A stretch of 64,000 nt of DNA from Celeribacter indicus (lineage in GTDB: Bacteria > Pseudomonadota > Alphaproteobacteria > Rhodobacterales > Rhodobacteraceae), in contig NZ_CP004393.1 of assembly GCF_000819565.1 (NCBI RefSeq), forward strand, positions 3,968,001-4,032,000, read 5' to 3'. The position numbers and the translations under genes are program-made. Positions 57,693 through 64,000 of this stretch are shown piece by piece. Positions within the stretch are counted from its first letter, which is position 1; every line of letters begins with the position of its first letter. The notes beneath the pieces were generated by a model that worked only from the letters and a program-made list of their open reading frames with translations, ran no database searches and was not told where the DNA came from.

Positions 57693-60263
57693 CTACGGCC
57701 TCTGCCCGTATTCCCGAAGGATGGCGGCGGCGTCCCGCGCTGCGGCGTCGAAGAGCCGGAACATCCGGTCGAGCCTCTCTCCATCGCAGTGTTTTGCCGC
57801 CGCCTGGAGGTCAGCCGCCCGCGCATGCAGGTCCGACGCCCCCACGACTGCCGCAGTCCCGGCGATCTTGTGGCACAGCCGGGCCACGGCATCGTAGTCG
57901 CGCTCCGAAAGGAGGCGCGCGATTTCCGGAACGGCTGCGTCTATCTCCGTCACGACCCGAGACAGCAGGGCCAGAAACGCGTCGCGCCCCATGGTGTGAT
58001 CGAGCTCGACAAGCATATCCCCGTCGATCGGATCGGGCGCGTCGATCTCGCCTGCCGTCTCGCCGGATGCAAAGCAGGCCAGCTCCCGGCGCAGCATGTC
58101 CATGCGCAGGGGCTTCAGAAGGCATTTCTGCATCCCGGCCGCGCGAAAGCGGTCCAGTTCCTCCGGCAGGGCGTGCGCGGTCAGCGCGAAGATCGGCGTC
58201 CGCTGCGATGGCCCCTTCGTGGCACGGATGGTTGCCGCCGCCTCCACACCGTCCATGCCCGGCATGCTGATGTCCATGAGGATCAGGTCGAAGGCGCTTT
58301 CCCGCGCCTTCCCGACGCCCTCGGGTCCATCCTGCGCCACAACGACCCGATGGCCTTCTGCCTCCAGCATCCGGCTGGCGACAATGCGGTTGGTGTCATT
58401 GTCCTCGACCAAAAGGATCCTGAGAGCCCGCTCCGGCACCGTCGTCGTCGCCGTGTCAGCGGCGACCGGCGGCATCTTTCCCGGTATCAGGGGAAGCTGC
58501 ACGCTGAAGGTGCTGCCCCGACCGGGCGCGGTGTCCACGGAGATCTCTCCGCCCATGGCCGCGACCAGACGTTTCGCGATCGCAAGTCCAAGCCCGGAGC
58601 CCGAGGCGTGCCTGCGGTAGCTGTCGTCCAGCATCACGAAGTCCTCGAAGATCCGCGCCTTCTCCCCTTCGGCTATGCCAGGCCCCGTATCCGCCACCGT
58701 GAGTTCATAAAAACGCTCTCCGGTCTCAAAGCTCCGCTGTCGCAACGCGACGTCCACACGGCCCTTTGCGGTGAATTTCACGGCGTTGCCGACGAGGTTC
58801 ATCAGAACCTGCCGCAGCTTGTGGGCATCCCCGCGCACCACGGGGAAGCCCGGCTCCACCTGCGCAGCAAGGATTACTCCGGTTGCTCCCAGAGGACGAT
58901 GGAGGGCCATGACGTCCTGCACCATGGCGTCCAGATCGACATCTTCATCCCGGACATCAACATCATGGCCTTCGAGCCGCGACAATTCCAGAACGTCGTT
59001 GACATGTCTCAGGAGCACTTCGCCGGAAGAGATCGCGATGCGCACGAGCTCCAGATCCCCGGACGGAAGCTTGCTACGGCCGAGGAGGTCGAGGGTTCCG
59101 AGCAGACCGTTCAGGGGCGTTCTCATCTCGTGGCTCATGACAGCGATAAAACGGGACTTGGCACGATCCCCCGCCAGCGCCTCGTCCCGCGCCTTTTCGA
59201 GGGCCTGCGCGGCCGCCTTCTGGGCGGAGATGTCCCTGATGAAGGCGACGAAGGTGATATCCCCGTTCACCTCGACGGATTTCACGGAGATTTCGGTGGG
59301 GAACTCGGCCCCGTCGCGTCGGACCGCAGAACTTTCCACCCGGCCCTTGTCGAGGATGGTTTTTTCACCGGTCCGGTTAAAACGCTCGAGGTTGGCCCGC
59401 GACTCCTCCCGCATCCGCTCGGGCACGATCAGCTCCGCCACGTCGCGACCGAGGGCCTCGTCCGGCCGGTAGCCGAACATTTCCTGCGCCGCCGAGTTGA
59501 ATTCGACGACCTGGCCGGTGTTGTCGATCGCCACGATCGCGTCGAGCGAGGCGTTGATGACCGCGTTCAGGCGACCCTCGCTCAGCGCCACTTCGCCAGC
59601 CTGCCTGGCCGACCGCCGTCCTTGCAGGATCAGCGTGGTCGTCAGCAGAGCGAGGAGCAGCAGAAGCGACCCCGCGGCGAGGAGGGCAAACCAGATCAGG
59701 CGCTGGAACTCCCCGCGGGCGGCATCCGCCGCGGCGGCGAACTGGGAGACGCCCGCGAGGGACAGGTTCCGGGTCGGACCGCGGAGATCGCCGGCCGCGG
59801 CGGCAAGCTCCGCCAGTCCGTTTCGCAGGCCGACGTCCGGGCCGTCCACCAATGGCATATAGGTCTCCAGGAAGCTCGTGAGATGCGCCAGAGCCGAGGC
59901 ACCGGCCTCGGTCCTGCGCAGCGGGACGAAGGGACGCCCCTCCGCCACCGTGCCGACCCGGCTGAAAAACAGGTCGAACGCGTTCCGGACCTCCCCGAGT
60001 TCAGCTGCCGCACCGGCCCTTGCCTGAGCGCCAAGGGCCGCATTCTGGAGCTTTACCAGATCGACCTCGAGCTGCGACAGCGACCACTGAAGATTATCAT
60101 GGGGAGCGGCGCGCAACTCGTCGGCCGCGCCGATGAGCCGGATGGCCAGCAAAAGGCAGAACACGGCCGCAAGCCCGGCCGTGCCGACGAGAAAGCACCG
60201 GAACGTCAAATCACGCGCGCGACTTTCGTCACGGGATCCGGCCAGACACGGCGTCGAGGACAT
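57693..60263 (-). CDS. Hybrid sensor histidine kinase with receiver and Hpt domains
   Basis: 856 aa. TM1 about 23-45, periplasmic helical sensor (about 46-188), TM2 about 189-214, PAS (about 230-345), HisKA with SHEMRTPLNG (about 375-440), HATPase with NLVGNAVKFTAKG, DTGPGIAEG and GSGLGLAIAKRL, receiver (LLVEDNDTNRIVA, ILMDISMPGMDG) and a C-terminal Hpt with LCHKIAGTAAVVGASDL. ATG 60263 is chosen for GGAAGGAAC upstream; the upstream overlap with the molybdopterin-fold gene is then avoided. Probably phosphorylates the regulator at 57068. Confidence 0.93.
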   Translation of the reverse strand: MSSTPCLAGSRDESRARDLTFRCFLVGTAGLAAVFCLLLAIRLIGAADELRAAPHDNLQWSLSQLEVDLVKLQNAALGAQARAGAAAELGEVRNAFDLFFSRVGTVAEGRPFVPLRRTEAGASALAHLTSFLETYMPLVDGPDVGLRNGLAELAAAAGDLRGPTRNLSLAGVSQFAAAADAARGEFQRLIWFALLAAGSLLLLLALLTTTLILQGRRSARQAGEVALSEGRLNAVINASLDAIVAIDNTGQVVEFNSAAQEMFGYRPDEALGRDVAELIVPERMREESRANLERFNRTGEKTILDKGRVESSAVRRDGAEFPTEISVKSVEVNGDITFVAFIRDISAQKAAAQALEKARDEALAGDRAKSRFIAVMSHEMRTPLNGLLGTLDLLGRSKLPSGDLELVRIAISSGEVLLRHVNDVLELSRLEGHDVDVRDEDVDLDAMVQDVMALHRPLGATGVILAAQVEPGFPVVRGDAHKLRQVLMNLVGNAVKFTAKGRVDVALRQRSFETGERFYELTVADTGPGIAEGEKARIFEDFVMLDDSYRRHASGSGLGLAIAKRLVAAMGGEISVDTAPGRGSTFSVQLPLIPGKMPPVAADTATTTVPERALRILLVEDNDTNRIVASRMLEAEGHRVVVAQDGPEGVGKARESAFDLILMDISMPGMDGVEAAATIRATKGPSQRTPIFALTAHALPEELDRFRAAGMQKCLLKPLRMDMLRRELACFASGETAGEIDAPDPIDGDMLVELDHTMGRDAFLALLSRVVTEIDAAVPEIARLLSERDYDAVARLCHKIAGTAAVVGASDLHARAADLQAAAKHCDGERLDRMFRLFDAAARDAAAILREYGQRP

Positions 60264-60282
60264 GTTCCTTCCCGACACCTGC

Positions 60283-60792
60283 TCACTCTCCCACATGAAG
60301 GCGGTCAAGCTGCCATATGCTGCGCGAATAGATGACCTCGCTGCGGTAGTCCGCGTTGGCATCATAGGGATAGACGATCCAGAGAGGCCCTTTGTCCCGG
60401 ACTCTCATCGCGGCGCCATTCATCTCGTAGGCGATGATCGGGCCATGGGGAACGGCGTCCGTGACGGGCAATGTCACGACATAGTCGTTGAGCGCCGAGG
60501 CTTTGATCTGCGCGCCTTCGGCACCGAGGTATCTGAGCAGATCGGCCAGGGACACGCCGGTGAAGACATGGGTGCCCTCGGTCCAGATCGTGCTCGTCTC
60601 GAACTCCGTGACCGGCAGGCGCTCCAGCATCTCCCGATCGAATTCGGCGGTCCCTTCGGAATTCGTTCTGGTGATCGCGCCGCTCACCGTCAGGAGGACC
60701 GGACCGCTCGGGGCCGGCAGATCGGCCATCGCCCATGCGGGCAGAAGCGAGAAAAGCAGGGCTGCCCCCGTGATCCGTGTCTGAATCCGCAT
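60283..60792 (-). CDS. Secreted protein with molybdopterin-binding (oxidoreductase) fold
   Basis: 169 aa with a signal peptide (about 1-23, TRITGAALLFSLLPAWAMA). The remainder resembles a small sulphite-oxidase-type molybdopterin domain (LLTVSGAITRTNSEGTAEFDREMLERLPVTEFETSTIWTEGTHVFTGVSLADLLRYLGAEGA, then NDYVVTLPVTDAVPHGPIIAYEMNG). The cofactor-ligating Cys of true enzymes is absent. It lies directly upstream of the hybrid kinase, 19 nt between, so it may be a periplasmic sensor component. Confidence 0.85.
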   Translation of the reverse strand: MRIQTRITGAALLFSLLPAWAMADLPAPSGPVLLTVSGAITRTNSEGTAEFDREMLERLPVTEFETSTIWTEGTHVFTGVSLADLLRYLGAEGAQIKASALNDYVVTLPVTDAVPHGPIIAYEMNGAAMRVRDKGPLWIVYPYDANADYRSEVIYSRSIWQLDRLHVGE

Positions 60793-60878
60793 CGCATGTC
60801 CTTTCCTCGCACTCCGGTTCGGTTCCTCCGTTTTAGCGCATCAGCGCCGCCTGTGGCGAACTCATCAGAGTAAGAACC

Positions 60879-60896
60879 GCTATACGAAAGGATAGC
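60879..60896 (-). promoter_or_regulatory. Dyad upstream of the molybdopterin-fold/kinase operon
   Basis: CTATACGAAAGGATAGC at 60880-60896, preceded by G; an imperfect dyad CTATNC-GNAA-GNATAG, 87 nt before the start. A near-identical copy (15 of 17) lies before the HfaB-like gene. NarL-type regulators bind short dyads of such size, so the frameshifted regulator is the natural candidate. Confidence 0.55.
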
Positions 60897-60984
60897 GCTC
60901 CTCAGGTGCGGCTTTCGCCGGCAGGGCAGGACCGGCCGCAGCCGCGCAGGAACGCCGTGACCGATCGGCTCGGGACGGATTGCT

Positions 60985-61392
60985 CTATTCCAAGATAACG
61001 CCGGCGTCCGTCGCATCGTCGATCTGGTAACTTTCCGCGATCTCGCCGAGGGCGTCCGACAGCGACTGCTGGCTACCCTCGCTCGTCTGGTGGTTTTCCA
61101 CCATGATCAGCCCTTCGGCGCCCTCCGCAAGGGACATCTCGATCTGTATCCAGTTACCGACGGCGTAGGCGCTGGACGCGACCGGATAGCCGGGATAGCC
61201 GCCGGACAGGATGCCGACCCCGCTCCCGGCCTGTCCGGTGCTGTCGGGGCCGCGCATCTGCATGGTGAGATGAGTTTCGCGACTCCGCGGGACGAAGTTC
61301 CAGGGGCGCGAACCGACCATGAAGGTCGTCTCTCCGGCGAAGCTCTCTGCCGGCGCGACCAGCAGAAGGCAGGGAAGAAGCAGGTATTTCAT
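60985..61392 (-). CDS. Small secreted protein, possible HfaA-like holdfast anchor
   Basis: 135 aa with a signal peptide (LLLPCLLLVAPAESFAG, about 1-19). The mature part is rich in Ser/Gly/Gln with SSAYAVGNWIQIEMSLAEGAEGLIMVENHQTSEGSQQS, an arrangement like HfaA/curlin-type repeats. It is third in the minus-strand set after the HfaB-like and 237-aa genes. Family assignment is by context and pattern, so tentative. Confidence 0.65.
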   Translation of the reverse strand: MKYLLLPCLLLVAPAESFAGETTFMVGSRPWNFVPRSRETHLTMQMRGPDSTGQAGSGVGILSGGYPGYPVASSAYAVGNWIQIEMSLAEGAEGLIMVENHQTSEGSQQSLSDALGEIAESYQIDDATDAGVILE

Positions 61393-61512
61393 CGCAGGTC
61401 TCCTATGGGTGAAGGATGGGGGGCGGTCCGGAGTGCAGGCCGGACCGCCCGAGCGCCAGAAGCCCGTGAGGGGAGACTGGGTGAGGCAAGGGCTTCAGAC
61501 GCTGTCCGGTAC

Positions 61513-62226
61513 TCAGTTCGGTCCGTCGATGGTGACGCCGAGATTGTTGCCGACGGCGGTTGAGGCGGAGGAGACCGCCGGCGCGGAGAGCGTACCCAGA
61601 CCGCCGATGCCGGTGAAGCTGACCGCATCGACGCTCGAGGTCGAGGTGACCGTCGCCAGGGCCGTCTGCACGTTGTTGGCAAGCAGGAAGGCATCCTGCG
61701 CCGAGGCGGTCGTCAGCGCGGCCGTCAGGTTGTTGGCCACGCCGGTCGCGTCGCTGTCGACGGTGCCGTTGAGAATTCCGATCGTGCTGGCACTCGCGGT
61801 GATGACCCCCGGCACCGAGGGAACGATCTCTCCCGTCAGGGAGGTGGAGAGGCTTGTATCGACCCCGCCGAAGACCTGGCGGGCGTCGAGCGCCATTGAG
61901 ACATCAGAGTCGAAGCTCGCGCTGTTGCCGAGGGCGCTTGCCTGGGTCTCCACGTTCACCACGTCGTCGGTGGAAAGGCCGGTCAGCCCCGTGAGCGCAT
62001 TGTCGATCGCGGTGCTCGAGCTGGTGGCCGTGAACGCTCCGAGGGTGGTCTGGTCGCTTTCCACCTGCTCCAGGCCGGTCGGTGCGACGGAAACGCTGCT
62101 CAGGGCATCGGTCGCAATCGTGGTCTGGACGTCGGCGTCCCAGTTCCAGGTGATGGTATCGAAGGCCACGGCCGGCACGGCAGCCATGATCGCGATTGCG
62201 GAAGCGGCGAGATGATGCAGTTTCAT
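61513..62226 (-). CDS. Secreted Ser/Thr/Ala-rich protein of the HfaB operon
   Basis: 237 aa with a signal peptide (LHHLAASAIAIMAAVPAVA). The rest is low-complexity Ala/Ser/Thr/Val/Asn with repeated NALT, TASA, NNL themes (GVANNLTAALTTASAQDAFLLANNV), suggesting a beta-structured surface protein. It lies 18 nt after the HfaB-like gene. It could play the role of HfaD or of a fibre subunit. No firm family. Confidence 0.65.
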   Translation of the reverse strand: MKLHHLAASAIAIMAAVPAVAFDTITWNWDADVQTTIATDALSSVSVAPTGLEQVESDQTTLGAFTATSSSTAIDNALTGLTGLSTDDVVNVETQASALGNSASFDSDVSMALDARQVFGGVDTSLSTSLTGEIVPSVPGVITASASTIGILNGTVDSDATGVANNLTAALTTASAQDAFLLANNVQTALATVTSTSSVDAVSFTGIGGLGTLSAPAVSSASTAVGNNLGVTIDGPN

Positions 62227-62244
62227 GGGATAGTCCTCCTCAGG

Positions 62245-63096
62245 TCAGGTTTGCGTTTCGTCTGGTTGTCGGGGATACTCCCCGCCCGGCGTGCAGCCTT
62301 CGGTCCGTTGTGCTGGCAGGCCGAGCCCTTCGGTGAGGATCTGGTAGACGGCCAGTTCCACCACCGATCGCACTCCGAGTTGCAACGGCTCGTTGCGGAT
62401 GTTCCCGGAGTCGAATTCCACGAAGCGGTCGTCGAAGAAGCGGAAGATACCCGCCTCGTGTTCGATGCCCACGATCTGCTTTTGCAGGCTCGTGACATAG
62501 ACGGTCCCGAAGCTCTGCATGTCGACGAGTCTCAGATCGAGCCCGACATTGATCACCGCCGCCCGACGTCCGCCGCCGATACCGGCGATATGAAGACGCT
62601 CGCCGCCGGAGTGGATGTTGTAGTTGAGCTCGGTCAGCGCACCGAGCACCACGAAATGCGCGGGTGCAACGTTCACGACACCAGCCGGCCGCTTGATCAG
62701 ATTCTGCGCGACAAGCTGCTGTTCGGCCAGCGCCACCCTCGGATCGAGCCGCTCGGCAAGGTTCACCTGCCGCGTCTTGAACAGCGCGCTGATGACCATC
62801 TCGGACACGCCCTGCGTCAGTTCGGTGCTGTCGTTCAGGCTGTCGTAGGCCCTTTTGCCGGTCTTGTCGGAGACCTGACCGACGGCAAAGGTCGGCCTGT
62901 TCTGGCTCGGGCTGGCCGCAAGGGCGAACAGGCAGGCCGTATAGGGTGTCGCATTGTCAGTGACCGGCGGGCCCAGCAACGGGACGATCCTGTCGGTGGT
63001 GTCGATCGCCGGTGAGCATGCGCTCAGTCCCATCCCCCCCGCCAGCACGGCCGCCAGCAGAGCCCGGCTCCGCGGTGTCTTCTGAAGCTGTTTCAT
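62245..63096 (-). CDS. hfaB: HfaB/CsgG-family outer-membrane lipoprotein
   Basis: 283 aa. Lipoprotein signal with lipobox LSAC (Cys27). CsgG-like core: TFAVGQVSDKTGKRAYDSLNDSTELTQGVSEMVISALFKTRQVNLAERLDPRVALAEQQLVAQNLI, then AHFVVLGALTELNYNIHSGG. CsgG forms a secretion pore; HfaB is its holdfast version. ATG 63096 has GGGAGGC upstream. With the two secreted proteins downstream it would attach cells or holdfast polysaccharide to the surface. Confidence 0.85.
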   Translation of the reverse strand: MKQLQKTPRSRALLAAVLAGGMGLSACSPAIDTTDRIVPLLGPPVTDNATPYTACLFALAASPSQNRPTFAVGQVSDKTGKRAYDSLNDSTELTQGVSEMVISALFKTRQVNLAERLDPRVALAEQQLVAQNLIKRPAGVVNVAPAHFVVLGALTELNYNIHSGGERLHIAGIGGGRRAAVINVGLDLRLVDMQSFGTVYVTSLQKQIVGIEHEAGIFRFFDDRFVEFDSGNIRNEPLQLGVRSVVELAVYQILTEGLGLPAQRTEGCTPGGEYPRQPDETQT

Positions 63097-63218
63097 CGTT
63101 GCCTCCCTTGTCTTCCCACGAGAGACAGCATCCGACATGCAGCGCCGGCAGGATATCATGCAGCGGAGTAGCAGAGAGGGCGAAAAGGGTAGGATGGCTC
63201 CTCCTGCGAGCGCTTTCC

Positions 63219-63235
63219 CTATGCGGAAGGATAGC
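63219..63235 (-). promoter_or_regulatory. Dyad upstream of the HfaB-like operon
   Basis: CTATGCGGAAGGATAGC, 123 nt before the hfaB start. It matches 15 of 17 bases of the site at 60880-60896. The shared position upstream of two same-strand operons suggests one regulator. Confidence 0.55.
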
Positions 63236-63346
63236 CGGAGATCGGCGCCTCATCCCGGACGACTGCTCCCCGAGCGTGCCTTCGGCGTTCATTTCAGGTA
63301 CGCCGAAGGCAGTGCGGTCCGCTCGGCAGAGCTGGCATGTTTCTCA

Positions 63347-63392
63347 GGCTCGATAATATGGGGTGTACGTCCATACGGGCCGTTATCGAGCC
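63347..63392 (+). repeat. Nested inverted repeat near the LysR gene
   Basis: GGCTCGATAA (63347-63356) and TTATCGAGCC (63383-63392) pair perfectly; inside, TATGG (63357-63361) and CCATA (63371-63375) pair too. The result is a 15-bp interrupted stem with a 9-nt loop. It lies 93 nt past the LysR stop on the minus strand and may be its terminator, an RNA element or a protein site. Confidence 0.5.
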
Positions 63393-63485
63393 CCAGCAGA
63401 GCGAGCCAGAATCTCCAAGTCCGCGCCAGTTGAACGGTCGCGCAGACAACGGCAGTCGCAGGTGCAACTTCGGCTCAAACGGAAA

Positions 63486-64000
63486 TCACACCGGCGCAAA
63501 GAGCTTCCCCGCCTCCGCCAGAAATGCGTCGAGCATGGGGGTGCGTGCGCCGCGATGAGGCAGTACGAGACCGATCCCGTGTTCAGCCCCCGTCACCTCC
63601 ATCGGCACCGTGACCACTCCCTCCCCGCCGGCAAGGAAGCGCGTGATCGTGCCCGGCAGGACCGTCACGCAGCCACCGGATGCGACGCTCGCCACGAGGG
63701 CGATGATCGAATTCGTTTCGATCGTCGTGGCCGGGGTCACCCCGTGGTCCGCAAAGATCTGGTTGAGGATACGCCGGTTCTGCATGTCGGGCGTCAGGAG
63801 CGCCAGCGGGCGGCCGGCCAGTTCGCCCCACCCGACACATGCGCGCCGTGCCAGATCGCTCGTGTCCGCACAGACCAGCACGTAGCGCTCCTCTCCCAAC
63901 CGCAGTGTGTCGACCCGCCCCAGAGGCTCGTTATCGAGATAGGTGATCCCCGCATCCGCGTCGAAACTTTCGAGCTGGTGCAGGATCTCCCGCGAACTGC
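63486..64000 (-). CDS. LysR-family regulator, C-terminal part
   Basis: About 171 residues of the substrate-binding domain (AGITYLDNEPLGRVDTLRLGEERYVLVCADTSDLAR... AGRPLALLTPDMQNRRILNQIF... NSIIALVASVASGGCVTVLPGTI). The N-terminal HTH lies beyond the window edge. The IxYLDNEPLGRV region is seen, as I recall, in LysR proteins next to formate dehydrogenase genes, which is only a hint. Confidence 0.88.
   Translation of the reverse strand, partial: SSREILHQLESFDADAGITYLDNEPLGRVDTLRLGEERYVLVCADTSDLARRACVGWGELAGRPLALLTPDMQNRRILNQIFADHGVTPATTIETNSIIALVASVASGGCVTVLPGTITRFLAGGEGVVTVPMEVTGAEHGIGLVLPHRGARTPMLDAFLAEAGKLFAPV

Noticed and set aside
61413..61429. A third copy of the 17-bp dyad before the 135-aa secreted protein (CTATGGGTGAAGGATGG)
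   Set aside because: It needs an inserted base, lacks the dyad, and overlaps the ribosome-binding site of the gene.

Overview
The window is high-GC DNA from an alphaproteobacterium, most likely a Rhodobacterales/Roseobacter-group organism. The grounds are the sucCDAB-lpd gene order with a two-lipoyl-domain SucB, an FYDLN-type acidic protein next to tRNA-Ala, a PuuD-type membrane urate oxidase, a holdfast-type HfaB lipoprotein, and an intergenic GC-rich palindromic element of a kind common in this group. No rRNA, CRISPR array, phage module or replication origin was seen. Taxonomy is inferred from gene content only.

Layout. (1) 1-9.2 kb, plus strand: TCA-cycle operon sucC(partial)-sucD-sucA-sucB, three small membrane genes (two tandem MAPEG proteins), a palindromic repeat, then lpd and a perfect 18-bp-stem terminator. 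(2) 9.2-11.9 kb: acyl-CoA thioesterase, GntR regulator and YgjP-like metalloprotein on minus; FYDLN acidic protein and tRNA-Ala(GGC) on plus. (3) 12.2-22.5 kb: a pyridine catabolic island. NicC-like monooxygenase with its own ABC importer (binding protein, ATPase, two different permeases) is divergent from a TetR gene; a second operon nicE-nicD-nicX-nicF-flavin reductase has a second, related TetR gene. Together they would take 6-hydroxynicotinate through 2,5-dihydroxypyridine, N-formylmaleamate, maleamate and maleate to fumarate, which feeds the TCA cycle. (4) 22.7-34.2 kb: a chemoreceptor, acs, then a DUF4212/SSS symporter pair and an associated signalling set: cNMP-CBS-nucleotidyltransferase, small membrane protein, receiver-only regulator, and a membrane protein that joins a degenerate kinase-like region to a DnaQ exonuclease. 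This looks like an acetate uptake and control module. (5) 34.2-39.3 kb: NUDIX hydrolase, copper ATPase copA with divergent copZ, a short DgoK-like protein, and galM. (6) 39.3-43.8 kb: urate-to-ureidoglycolate degradation (puuD, uraH, a puuE-uraD fusion, ureidoglycine aminohydrolase, ureidoglycolate lyase), followed by tRNA-Met(CAT).

(7) 44.2-49 kb: MacAB-type efflux system and a MocR-type regulator. (8) 49.4-56.7 kb: a damaged region. An ABC permease without binding protein or ATPase and a C-terminally shortened acyl-CoA dehydrogenase-like gene lie on one side of an IS3-family element (52110-53582); a TonB siderophore receptor truncated after about 460 residues, with its FecR and FecI genes, lies on the other. 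An IS-linked deletion is the simplest reading. (9) 57-63.1 kb: a NarL-type response regulator frameshifted at its phosphoacceptor, convergent with a hybrid kinase that shares an operon with a small molybdopterin-fold secreted protein, then a holdfast-like operon (HfaB lipoprotein plus two small secreted proteins). A 17-bp dyad (15/17 identical) lies upstream of both the molybdopterin/kinase operon and the HfaB operon and is a candidate operator joining them. (10) 63.5 kb to the end: part of a LysR regulator.

The most rewarding places for a second look are the shared dyad plus frameshifted regulator, the exonuclease/kinase-like fusion in the acetate module, the pyridine island with its importer and paired TetR palindromes, and the IS-scarred iron-uptake locus.
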